Assembly: GCA_032586195.1 (NCBI GenBank)
Contig: JAWHQP010000019.1
Coordinates: 1-21,863, forward strand
Origin: JAWHQP01 sp032586195
GTDB taxonomy: Bacteria > Pseudomonadota > Gammaproteobacteria > Enterobacterales > Pasteurellaceae
Length of the DNA: 21,863 nt
Reading direction: 5' to 3'
Each line of letters opens with the position of its first letter. Position 1 is the first letter of the stretch. The notes under the pieces are model-generated. The model was given only the letters and a program-made list of their open reading frames with translations. It was not told the origin of the DNA and did no database searches. Below, piece after piece: positions 15,225-21,863 of this stretch. The translations under genes were made by a program, and so were the position numbers.

Positions 15225-15830
15225 CTATTCTCCCATCAGCCGTCGTCCTAAAAACGAATGGGTTAACGTTGTGCCGTCAACGGTTTCCAGTTCGCCTCCC
15301 ACAGGAATGCCATGGGCAATGCGGCTGACTTTGATATTGATCTGGTTGCACATTTCGGCGATGTAATTGGCGGTGGCATCGCCTTCGACCGTAGGATTGG
15401 TGGCCAGAATCACTTCGTTGAACCGTTCTTGCTGTAAGCGTTTTTGCAGTAAATCCAAGCCGATTTCGCGCGGGCCGATGCCGTCGAGCGGCGATAAATG
15501 CCCCATCAACACAAAATAACGGCCTGAAAATTGCCCTGTTTGTTCAATGGCCTGAATATCTGCCGGCATTTCCACCACGCACAATAAACCGCTGTTCTGA
15601 CGACGGGGATTATCGCAAATAGAACAAATTTCCCGCTCGGTGAAGGTACGGCAATGTTTACAATGACCGATTCGCGACATTGCGGCAGTGAGGGCGCGAG
15701 CCAATTCCATACCGCCGCCGCGATCGCGCTGCAACAAATGATACGCCATGCGCTGGGCGGATTTCGGCCCCACGCCGGGTAGCACGCGTAAATGCTCTAC
15801 TAAATTTTCTAACAAAAGACTGGTTTGCAT
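15225..15830 (-). CDS. recR: Recombination mediator protein RecR
   Basis: RecR works with RecF and RecO to load RecA on gapped single-stranded DNA. The 201-residue product equals E. coli. It has the N-terminal helix-hairpin-helix LPGVGPKSAQRMAYHLLQ, a C4 zinc finger (Cys57, Cys60, Cys69, Cys72), a Toprim domain beginning VVEMPADIQAIE with GHLSPLDGIGP, and the Walker-B-like ATNPTVEGDATA. The start is MQTS at 15830, with GGGAA five bases upstream. An in-frame ATG at 15857 would begin in a terminator hairpin and add nine unconserved residues. ybaB lies upstream on the same strand, the usual order, but a strong terminator separates them. Confidence 0.97.
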   Translation of the reverse strand: MQTSLLLENLVEHLRVLPGVGPKSAQRMAYHLLQRDRGGGMELARALTAAMSRIGHCKHCRTFTEREICSICDNPRRQNSGLLCVVEMPADIQAIEQTGQFSGRYFVLMGHLSPLDGIGPREIGLDLLQKRLQQERFNEVILATNPTVEGDATANYIAEMCNQINIKVSRIAHGIPVGGELETVDGTTLTHSFLGRRLMGE

Positions 15831-15844
15831 AATTTTTCCCAAAG

Positions 15845-15892
15845 TCGAAAAAAACACACCGCACTTTCCTCAAAACGATCAAAGTGCGGTGT
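15845..15892 (-). terminator. USS-pair terminator between ybaB and recR
   Basis: Perfect 12-base arms at 15856-15867 and 15881-15892, each containing a USS, enclose a 13-base loop. On the minus strand the hairpin runs straight into about eight T residues. This is a textbook intrinsic terminator after ybaB, ending just upstream of the recR ribosome site. Confidence 0.85.
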
Positions 15893-15936
15893 TATAAAAC
15901 TGAGTTTTATCTAAATAACAGACCGGATATTCATGC

Positions 15937-16266
15937 TTAGAACGGCATTTTAAAACCGGGAGGAATCGGCATTCCCGCGGTAACCGACGCCATTTTTTCT
16001 TTCTGTAATTCATCCGCACGGCGCGCGGCGTCATTAAATGCCGCCGCGATTAAATCTTCCAACATTTCTTTATCGTCTTCCATCAGAGAAGAATCAATTT
16101 CCACCCGACGGCAATTATGAGCCCCGTTAATCGTTACCTTCACAAGGCCCGCACCGGATTCGCCCGTAACTTCAAGCTGAGCAATTTCTTCCTGCATTTT
16201 CTGCATGCGTTCCTGCATTTGCTGAGCCTGTTTCATCAGGCCGCCTAACCCGCCTTTACCAAACAT
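15937..16266 (-). CDS. ybaB: Nucleoid-associated protein, YbaB/EbfC family
   Basis: A 109-residue DNA-binding protein, the same length as in E. coli, that binds as a dimer and affects nucleoid organisation and gene expression. It starts MFGKGGLGGLMKQAQQMQERMQKMQEEIA, a methionine- and glutamine-rich helix, then EVTGESGAGLVKVTINGAH, the family core, then LEDLIAAAFNDAARRADEL, and ends with the conserved PPGFKMPF. AAGGAAA precedes the ATG. In many bacteria dnaX is just upstream; here the PTS operon is upstream instead, separated by its terminator. Confidence 0.97.
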   Translation of the reverse strand: MFGKGGLGGLMKQAQQMQERMQKMQEEIAQLEVTGESGAGLVKVTINGAHNCRRVEIDSSLMEDDKEMLEDLIAAAFNDAARRADELQKEKMASVTAGMPIPPGFKMPF

Positions 16267-16297
16267 AATATTTCCTTTTTTGTTAATTAGCTAAACA

Positions 16298-16325
16298 AAA
16301 AGTCCGCTTAAAGAAGCGAACTTTT
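16298..16325 (-). terminator. Terminator of the ptsH-ptsI-crr operon
   Basis: Twelve-base arms (16298-16309 and 16314-16325) pair with one mismatch around AAAG. On the minus strand TTTGTTTAG follows. It lies 24 bases after the crr stop. Confidence 0.75.
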
Positions 16326-16349
16326 GCTTGAATGGGATATCCGCAAAAA

Positions 16350-16850
16350 TTATTTTTTCAAGGATAAAATAATTGATTCGCCCGCAACCACTTCGCCGAC
16401 TTTTTTCGTCATGTGGCTGATTTCGTCCATATTTGAAATCACGACCGGGGTCAACACTGATTTTGCTTTTTGCTCTAACAATGCCAAATCAAATTCAATA
16501 ACGGTGTCGCCACGTTTAACCGTTTGACCTTCTTCCGCTATGCGGGTGAAACCTTCGCCTTTTAATTCAACGGTATCAATACCGAAGTGAACGAAAAGTT
16601 CGACACCGTCCTTCGATTCCATTGAGAATGCATGATTGGTTTCAAAGATCTTGCCGATCACACCATCCACCGGCGCTACGATTTTATTACCATTCGGACG
16701 AATTGCAATACCATCTCCCACAATTTTCTCAGAGAAAACGACATCCGGCACATCTTCAATATTCACAATTTCACCTGAAAGTGGTGCATAAATGTCCACA
16801 TCCACGGTTTTATTGTTTTTTGAACCAAATAATTTGTCAAATAAACCCAT
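16350..16850 (-). CDS. crr: PTS glucose-specific EIIA component (EIIA-Glc, Crr)
   Basis: EIIA-Glc carries phosphate from HPr to sugar-specific EIIBC proteins. Its phosphorylation state controls adenylate cyclase and inducer exclusion in enteric-type bacteria. The 166-residue product is close to E. coli (169). It shows APLSGEIVNIEDVPDVVFSEKIVGDGIAI, APVDGVIGKIFETNHAF with His73, and VELFVHFGIDTVELKG with active-site His88, then the usual PVVISNMDEI. An amphipathic N-terminus (MGLFDKLFG) fits membrane docking. AGGAG precedes the ATG. It is the last gene of ptsH-ptsI-crr, 60 bases after ptsI. Confidence 0.98.
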   Translation of the reverse strand: MGLFDKLFGSKNNKTVDVDIYAPLSGEIVNIEDVPDVVFSEKIVGDGIAIRPNGNKIVAPVDGVIGKIFETNHAFSMESKDGVELFVHFGIDTVELKGEGFTRIAEEGQTVKRGDTVIEFDLALLEQKAKSVLTPVVISNMDEISHMTKKVGEVVAGESIILSLKK

Positions 16851-16910
16851 TTTTTCATCTCCTAACTTGACATTTCCGCTGCATTTTACATCAAAAACAT
16901 CAATTTGTAT

Positions 16911-18638
16911 CTAGCCGGCGGCTCTTTCGTTTAAAAAATCTTCAACAACCCGTTCGATTTCCGCCGCCGTCGGTAATTGCAATGCTTTGTCTGCAAGCGC
17001 TTTGGCGTCAGCAAAGTTTACATTACGGATTAATTTTTTAATGCGTGGTACGGAAATGGCGCTCATACTAAATTCATCTAACCCCATACCTAACAATAAC
17101 AGGGTGGCTTTTTCATCGCCGGCCAATTCGCCGCACATACCGGTCCACTTGCCTTCTGCGTGAGAAGCATCAATCACTTGTTTGATTAAGTTAAGCACAG
17201 ACGGGCTCATTGGATTATAAAGGTGAGAAATCATTTCGTTACCGCGGTCAACCGCCAAAGTATATTGGGTCAGGTCATTGGTACCGATACTGAAGAAATC
17301 CACTTCTTTAGCTAAGAAACGGGCATTTACCGCCGCTGACGGAGTTTCAACCATTACCCCGACCTTAATGTTTTCATCAAAGGCCTTACCTTCCGCACGT
17401 AATTCGGCTTTTAAGCTTTCAATCACAGACTTAAGCTCGCGGATTTCTTCAACCGAAATAATCATCGGGAACATAACGGCCAGTTTGCCAAACGCTGATG
17501 CACGCAATACGGCACGCAATTGAGCGTGTAAAATTTCACGGCGATCCAAAGCAATACGAATCGCACGCCAGCCCAGGAACGGATTCATCTCTTTCGGTAA
17601 ATTCATATACGGAAGTTCTTTATCGCCGCCGATGTCCATGGTACGCAATATAACCAAACGACCATCCATCGCTTCAACGACCTCTTTATAAGCGGCGAAT
17701 TGTTCCTCTTCCGAAGGCAGCTGGTCACGATCCATAAATAAGAATTCGGTACGGTATAAACCCACCCCTTCGGCACCATTGCGATCGGCACCTTCGCAGT
17801 CACGAATCGTACCTATATTGGCAACCACATCCACCCGACGACCATCCAAGGTCACCGCCGGTAAATCTTTCAATTTGGCTAATTCCGCTTTTTCTTCCGC
17901 CAATTTCACTTCAAGGGCTTTTAAGCGATCAATGTCTTCCTGCGTCGGATTAACGTAAACCGCATTATTTATCGCATCAAGAATTAAATAATCACCGGTA
18001 TTTACCAAGGAAGTAACGTTATTTGTACCCACAATGGCAGGCAATTCTAACGAACGTGCCATAATAGAGGTATGTGAAGTGCGACCGCCGATATCCGTGA
18101 TAAAGCCCAGCACTTTATCTAAATTCAATTGTGCGGTTTCGGATGGGGTCAAATCATATGCTACTAAGATAGACTCTTCGTCGATTTCTCCCAAATCGAC
18201 AATTTTCATACCCAGAATATTTTTGATTAAACGATTACCGATGTCACGAATATCACCCGCACGTTCTTTAAGATATTCATCATCAATTTCTGACAGCATT
18301 GCCACTTGCTGATCAATGATTTTACTCGCCGCCACAGCCGCATTAACTTTATGGCTACGAAGATAATCCACGATTTCTTCTTCCAGCTCTTCATCTTCCA
18401 AAATCAATAAGTGACCTTCAAAAATAGCGGCTTTCTCTTCACCTAATGATTTCGCTGCCCTATCCCGGATAGAACTTAATTGCTCAATAGCCGCAGCACG
18501 TCCCTCATAAAAACGGGCGATTTCCGCTTCGACTTGATCGTCGGCAATTTTCTGATTATCAAGTACGATTTTTTCTTCTTTTAGCACTAAAGCTTTACCA
18601 AAAACAATACCTGGTGAGGCTAAGATTCCTGAAATCAT
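16911..18638 (-). CDS. ptsI: PTS phosphoenolpyruvate-protein phosphotransferase (enzyme I)
   Basis: Enzyme I takes phosphate from phosphoenolpyruvate and passes it to HPr, the entry to all PTS sugar uptake. The 575-residue product equals E. coli. The phosphorylated His189 lies in GGRTSHTSIMAR; GVGLYRTEFLFM and DIGGDKELPY form the PEP site; MVETPSAA, SIGTNDLTQYTLAVDR and Cys502 in MCGELAGD complete the C-terminal barrel. AAGG lies eight to nine bases before the ATG. It sits 98 bases after ptsH, a wider gap than in E. coli, and 60 bases before crr. Confidence 0.98.
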   Translation of the reverse strand: MISGILASPGIVFGKALVLKEEKIVLDNQKIADDQVEAEIARFYEGRAAAIEQLSSIRDRAAKSLGEEKAAIFEGHLLILEDEELEEEIVDYLRSHKVNAAVAASKIIDQQVAMLSEIDDEYLKERAGDIRDIGNRLIKNILGMKIVDLGEIDEESILVAYDLTPSETAQLNLDKVLGFITDIGGRTSHTSIMARSLELPAIVGTNNVTSLVNTGDYLILDAINNAVYVNPTQEDIDRLKALEVKLAEEKAELAKLKDLPAVTLDGRRVDVVANIGTIRDCEGADRNGAEGVGLYRTEFLFMDRDQLPSEEEQFAAYKEVVEAMDGRLVILRTMDIGGDKELPYMNLPKEMNPFLGWRAIRIALDRREILHAQLRAVLRASAFGKLAVMFPMIISVEEIRELKSVIESLKAELRAEGKAFDENIKVGVMVETPSAAVNARFLAKEVDFFSIGTNDLTQYTLAVDRGNEMISHLYNPMSPSVLNLIKQVIDASHAEGKWTGMCGELAGDEKATLLLLGMGLDEFSMSAISVPRIKKLIRNVNFADAKALADKALQLPTAAEIERVVEDFLNERAAG

Positions 18639-18736
18639 ATGTACCTTCTGCTAATAAACTGGTTTTAAATATAAATTGTGTTATATAAAATAGCCACAAA
18701 GCATCAATCGGATACCTTATGGCTGGGTATTAGAAA

Positions 18737-18994
18737 TTATTCTAATGTCGGGATTAATGCTACTAGATGCTCCACGGCCTGCTGTTCATCTTCGCCTTCA
18801 GCTGAAATAGTAATTACCGTACCTTGCGTTAAACCCAAAGTCTGTAATTTAAATAAGCTTTTAGCACTTGCACTTTTGCCGCCGGATGCCACCGTAATAT
18901 CCGCCGCAAACGCTTTCGCTTCTTTCACAAACTGAGCCGCCGGGCGAGTGTGTAAACCGTTAGGAGCTGTAATTTCAACGTCTTTTGAATACAT
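18737..18994 (-). CDS. ptsH: PTS phosphocarrier protein HPr
   Basis: HPr relays phosphate from enzyme I to EIIA proteins. The 85-residue product is the exact E. coli length. The active-site His15 lies in APNGLHTRPAAQFVKEA, and Ser46 in SAKSLFKLQTLGL is the regulatory-serine position, though HPr kinase is not universal in this group. AGAGG precedes the ATG. It is the first gene of the PTS operon. Confidence 0.98.
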   Translation of the reverse strand: MYSKDVEITAPNGLHTRPAAQFVKEAKAFAADITVASGGKSASAKSLFKLQTLGLTQGTVITISAEGEDEQQAVEHLVALIPTLE

Positions 18995-19248
18995 AATGTA
19001 CCTCTAGTAATGTTTTAATAAAAATTTAATAAAAATAAAGTTGTGAATAGAAATTCAACTAAAAGAAAATTTTTCCGCTTGCCTTGTAAATCCGTGCAAC
19101 ACTCTAACTCATTTTGAGGATTAGTTCAAAGCAAATATGCGGCCAACCGAGAAAAATTTACCCATGAATTAGGATAAATCCTTATAAACTTTGACTTCGC
19201 TCAAAAAGTCATTAAATAATCGCTATTATTTATACGGATAACGGGAAA
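18995..19248 (-). other. AT-rich intergenic region upstream of ptsH
   Basis: This 254-base gap between rsgA and ptsH holds no gene. It must contain the pts promoter. On the minus strand there is one perfect CRP half-site (TTCACA, near 19050) with a poor partner half, and several AT-rich -10-like hexamers between about 19015 and 19045; I cannot choose one. A short hairpin TGACTT/AAGTCA (about 19190-19215) follows rsgA but has no T run. CRP control would match E. coli ptsH. Confidence 0.4.
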
Positions 19249-20309
19249 TCAGGCCGCATCCGAACTTCCCGCGAAATGCCGCTGAGATTTATTTTCTTCC
19301 CGGCTGGCAAGCAAACGATGATAGTTTTCAAAACGAGTTTGATGAATTTTTCCCGCCGCTACCGCCTCCCGTAACGCACAGCCCGGATCACTTAAATGCT
19401 TACAATCGCGGAATTTACATGTACCCAGTACATATTGAAACTCCCGATAGCCCTTGGTAATTTGTTCCGGCGTTAAATGCCACAGCCCGAATTCACGAAT
19501 TCCCGGCGAATCAATCAAATTACCGCCGTGCGGCAAATGATACAGCCGAGATACCGTTGTGGTGTGCTGTCCTAAGCCAGAAACCTCGCTGATTTCACCC
19601 GTCTGAGCGTTCACGGCGGGCATCATGTGATTAACCAGACTGGATTTTCCCACCCCCGACTGCCCGACAAAATAGAGGTTCCCTGAGCCAAAAGTGCGGT
19701 GAGATTTTGCATATTTTTGCCGCTTTTGGCTGAAATCATCAGCGTTTCATAACCGATATCCCGATAGATTTTTAATTGACGTTCCGCCGCCCGCCATTGG
19801 TCATCGGTCAGCAAATCCACTTTATTCAATACGATTAACGGAGGAATAGCGGCGATTTCGCAAATCACCAAATAGCGATCAATAATATTTAACGAAAGGG
19901 TCGGCAGCACGGCGGAAACAATCACAATACGATCAATATTTGCCGCCATCACCTTAATACCGTCGTAATAATCGGGGCGGGATAACGCATTTTTTCGCGG
20001 TTTCACCCCTTCAATCACACCGCTGATACCCTGTAATTTTTCATGTCCCTGACGCCAAATCACCCGATCGCCCACCACTACATCGGCAAGGGTACGGCGT
20101 AAATTACAACGAAAAATCTCACCCTGCGTATTTTCCACATCGGCATGCATGGAATAGCGTGTGACTACTACGCCGTCCTGCGTATCTCCCAGCATTTCCT
20201 CTTGCCAATCAATATCATTTTTTTCTTTACGTTGATGGCGATGCAGCGCTTTTTTATTATTGGAATGAATTCGTCGTTTCTGATTCTGCGTGAGTTTATG
20301 TTTTGCCAA
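19249..20309 (-). pseudogene. rsgA: Ribosome small-subunit GTPase RsgA, interrupted by a one-base deletion
   Basis: RsgA is a circularly permuted GTPase that assists late 30S assembly. The first frame (20309 down to 19623) has the N-terminal basic tail, the OB domain (MHADVE, CNLRRTLADVVVGDRVIWR), PDYYDGIKVMAANIDRIVIVSA, the G4 motif LNKVDLL and G5 region. After Ile213 it reads out of frame. The second frame (to 19249) continues with FVGQSGVGKSSLVNHM (P-loop), GLGQHTTT, DSPGIREFGLWHL and the zinc cluster CKFRDCKHLSDPGC. One extra A in the AAAA tract at 19669-19672 would restore a 353-residue protein of normal length (E. coli 350). A sequencing error or a real mutation are both possible. The start is TTG, with GAGGA seven bases upstream. 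The gene is divergent from orn, as in E. coli. Confidence 0.9.
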
Positions 20310-20316
20310 GAAAGGA

Positions 20317-20321
20317 TCCTC
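20317..20321 (-). promoter_or_regulatory. Ribosome binding site fixing a TTG start for rsgA
   Basis: On the minus strand GAGGA lies seven bases before the TTG at 20309. No ATG or GTG begins at the position that aligns with the family N-terminus, so TTG is the likely start. Confidence 0.6.
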
Positions 20322-20398
20322 AGTTTACAAAAGTGCGGTGTGATTTTAGTGAGTTTTCCGCTAAAATAAGCGAAAATTTTGTATAGGATACCGAATTT

Positions 20399-20947
20399 AT
20401 GCCACAAGATAAACAAAATCTCATTTGGATCGATCTGGAAATGACGGGGCTTGATCCCGAACAGGAACGCATTATTGAAATAGCCACTATCATCACTGAC
20501 AAGAATCTTAATATCTTAGCGGAAGGGCCCGTGCTTGCAGTGCATCAATCCGATCAATTACTCGGTAAAATGAGCGATTGGTGTGTCAAAACCCACACGG
20601 CCAACGGCTTGGTGGAACGCGTCAAAGCCAGCAAACTCAATGAACGGGCGGCGGAATTACAAACCCTTGATTTTATCAAACAATGGGTGCCTAAAGGAGA
20701 ATCGCCTATCTGCGGGAACAGTGTTGCTCAGGATAAACGTTTCCTGTTTAAATATATGCCCGAGCTTGCGGATTATTTCCATTACCGCCATTTGGATGTC
20801 AGCACACTGAAAGAATTGGCACGTCGCTGGAAACCCGAGTTGCTGGAAGGTTTCCATAAAAACGCCAGCCACTTGGCATTGGATGATATTCGCGAAAGCA
20901 TTGCCGAATTGGCATACTACCGCGAGCACTTTATCAAGCTTGATTGA
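20399..20947 (+). CDS. orn: Oligoribonuclease Orn
   Basis: Orn degrades very short RNAs (mainly dinucleotides, including pGpG) to mononucleotides and is essential in many gammaproteobacteria. The 182-residue product matches the family length. The DEDDh catalytic set is complete: Asp12 and Glu14 in WIDLEMTGLD, Asp112 in NSVAQDKRFL, His158 and Asp163 in NASHLALDDIRES. AGGA lies about ten bases before the ATG. It is divergent from rsgA across an 89-base gap that holds a USS (20331-20339) and a TAAAAT (20362-20367) as a possible -10. Two tRNA-Gly genes follow on the same strand with their own promoter. Confidence 0.98.
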   Translation: MPQDKQNLIWIDLEMTGLDPEQERIIEIATIITDKNLNILAEGPVLAVHQSDQLLGKMSDWCVKTHTANGLVERVKASKLNERAAELQTLDFIKQWVPKGESPICGNSVAQDKRFLFKYMPELADYFHYRHLDVSTLKELARRWKPELLEGFHKNASHLALDDIRESIAELAYYREHFIKLD

Positions 20948-20987
20948 TGAAAACTCAAGCAAGCGGATATTTTTTCATAATTTATCC

Positions 20988-21015
20988 TTGCAGTGGGCAA
21001 TTTTTTTCGTATAAT
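20988..21015 (+). promoter_or_regulatory. tRNA-Gly promoter
   Basis: -35 TTGCAG (20988-20993), 16-base spacer and a perfect -10 TATAAT (21010-21015), followed by the GC-rich ACCGCCC discriminator typical of stringently controlled stable-RNA promoters. The first tRNA begins 25 bases downstream. Confidence 0.8.
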
Positions 21016-21039
21016 ACCGCCCTATCGAAACAAGATAAT

Positions 21040-21115
<76 letters not shown>

Positions 21116-21132
21116 ATCCAATATTATCTTTT

Positions 21133-21208
21133 GCGGGAATAGCTCAGTTGGTAGAGCACAACCTTGCCAAGGTTGGGGTCGCGAGTTCGAGCCTCGTTTC
21201 CCGCTCCA
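21133..21208 (+). tRNA. tRNA-Gly, anticodon GCC (copy 2)
   Basis: Nearly identical to copy 1. The only differences are one anticodon-stem pair, changed on both sides from G-C to A-T (stem CAACC/GGTTG), so folding is kept. It shares the upstream promoter and ends 8 bases before a terminator. Confidence 0.96.
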
Positions 21209-21216
21209 AATTTTCT

Positions 21217-21243
21217 AAAAGACGCTTTCACGCGTCTTTTTTA
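21217..21243 (+). terminator. Terminator of the tRNA-Gly pair
   Basis: AAAAGACGC (21217-21225) and GCGTCTTTT (21232-21240) form a perfect nine-base stem around a six-base loop; the T run continues to TTTTTTATT. Confidence 0.88.
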
Positions 21244-21266
21244 TTACCGAGCGTTTTCATGTCAAT

Positions 21267-21303
21267 AAAAAACGGTGTTACAAAAAAGCTTTTTATAACA
21301 CCG
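21267..21303 (-). terminator. Terminator of the right-edge lipoprotein gene
   Basis: CGGTGTTA (21273-21280) pairs with TAACACCG (21296-21303), with further A/T pairing inside. On the minus strand TTTTTTATTG follows. One arm overlaps a complete USS (21300-21308), while the other carries only part of it. Confidence 0.7.
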
Positions 21304-21330
21304 CACTTTTAGCCTGGTCACAGAATAAAA

Positions 21331-21837
21331 TTAATTTGTCGGCTGAGCTTTATTCTGTGCTTCCGCTTGTGGTTGCTGAGACGGTGGCATATATTTCTGC
21401 ACCAATGCCATTTCCGCTCCGCGAATATCGGCATTTACTTGATTTGCCTGATTAGAAAGGGCAAGCAGCTTTTGCTCGAATTCTTGCATATAGGTATCGG
21501 ATTGATCCTTACTGCTCATCGCCTTCACGGTTAATTCCAATCCTTCACCGGAAAGTGCATACATCTCGGCTTTCTTATCCGCTAATGCTTTAATTTCACT
21601 ATCTTTAATATCAAGCTGATGTAAACCGCTCCGCAACTCCGTCAAGCTGGTTTTATATTTTTTCAGGTTCGCGTCCAACCCTTCGGCTACCTGACCGGTT
21701 CGAGCGGATTCCTGTATCTGTTTCTGGATTTCAAAGCCAAGGTTATCCAACTCAGCTTCCTGCTTCATCTGCCAATCTCTGAGCTTTTTAAAATCAGCCG
21801 CGCCTTGCTGATGCCGCGCGCGATAATTTATCTCTAA
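21331..21837 (-). CDS. Lipoprotein-family paralogue B, N-terminus missing or broken
   Basis: This charged, helical protein resembles the lipoprotein at 9927-10469. Shared points are ADFKKL-x2-W, L-x-KYKT followed by an LD(K/I)-rich helix, a terminal (E/Q)-x-KY-type ending and a Gln/Pro/Ala-rich tail. The first ATG is at 21768, but the conserved ADFKKLRDW is encoded upstream of it in the same frame, so that ATG is probably not the true start. The frame stays open to a TGA at 21838-21840 with no ATG, GTG or TTG between, and no signal peptide or lipobox is encoded in it. The gene is therefore truncated, frameshifted near the edge, or uses an unusual start. Only 23 bases lie beyond, so this cannot be settled here. 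Function unknown. Confidence 0.65.
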   Translation of the reverse strand, partial: LEINYRARHQQGAADFKKLRDWQMKQEAELDNLGFEIQKQIQESARTGQVAEGLDANLKKYKTSLTELRSGLHQLDIKDSEIKALADKKAEMYALSGEGLELTVKAMSSKDQSDTYMQEFEQKLLALSNQANQVNADIRGAEMALVQKYMPPSQQPQAEAQNKAQPTN

Positions 21838-21863
21838 TCAGCGCAATAAATCAGATAAAATAT

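Noticed and set aside
15831..15857. Longer RecR start at 15857
   Set aside because: It would begin in the USS terminator hairpin, adds residues absent from the family, and lacks a ribosome site, whereas MQTS at 15830 has GGGAA.
19623..19653. A separate small GTPase-domain gene starting at 19653
   Set aside because: The peptide is the continuation of RsgA in another frame, beginning in the middle of its P-loop, with no ribosome site of its own.
19660..19680. Programmed ribosomal frameshift in rsgA
   Set aside because: There is no classical slippery heptamer or stimulator at the site, and RsgA is not known to use recoding; a deletion in the A tract is simpler.

Overview
The window is ordinary chromosomal DNA of a gammaproteobacterium of the family Pasteurellaceae, in the Haemophilus/Pasteurella/Basfia/Actinobacillus succinogenes group. 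The clearest sign is the 9-base DNA-uptake core AAGTGCGGT (the Haemophilus-type uptake signal sequence, USS). It occurs at least 17 times perfectly, in both orientations, in genes and between them. Gene contents are close to their E. coli and H. influenzae counterparts, and galE-ampG-adk, ybaB-recR, divergent orn/rsgA and ptsH-ptsI-crr are familiar neighbourhoods. The species cannot be fixed by eye.

Layout. Positions 1-218 hold a strong stable-RNA-type promoter firing leftward out of the window, and the USS-hairpin terminator of birA. birA (minus) is divergent from a purine block on the plus strand: guaB, a DUF3861 gene and guaA, which convert IMP to GMP. The guaB promoter carries a PurR-like operator. 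Next come a DUF1919 gene translationally coupled to the sirtuin gene cobB, then accA, a minus-strand tRNA-Thr(CGT), pdxY and tilS. On the minus strand follow a lipoprotein gene and the purine-base permease gene ghxP, which also has a PurR-like operator over its promoter. Then galE, ampG and adk (plus), and a long minus-strand stretch: recR, ybaB, the PTS operon ptsH-ptsI-crr, and rsgA. The right end has orn, two tandem tRNA-Gly(GCC) genes and a second lipoprotein-family gene (minus) that reaches the window edge.

How the genes fit together. guaB, guaA, ghxP and adk all serve purine nucleotides. A shared PurR-like site at guaB and ghxP suggests that GMP synthesis and purine-base uptake are co-repressed. 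The PTS genes encode the common phosphorelay (EI, HPr, EIIA-Glc) for sugar uptake and catabolite signalling. tilS, rsgA, orn and the tRNAs serve translation and RNA turnover; recR and ybaB serve DNA repair and the nucleoid.

Irregularities. rsgA is split by an apparent one-base deletion in an A tract just before its P-loop. The right-edge lipoprotein paralogue lacks any visible start or signal peptide although its conserved N-terminal motif is present. I found no phage, transposon, CRISPR or clearly novel system. The least-described items are the paired lipoprotein family, the DUF3861 gene lodged between guaB and guaA, and the DUF1919-cobB coupling.
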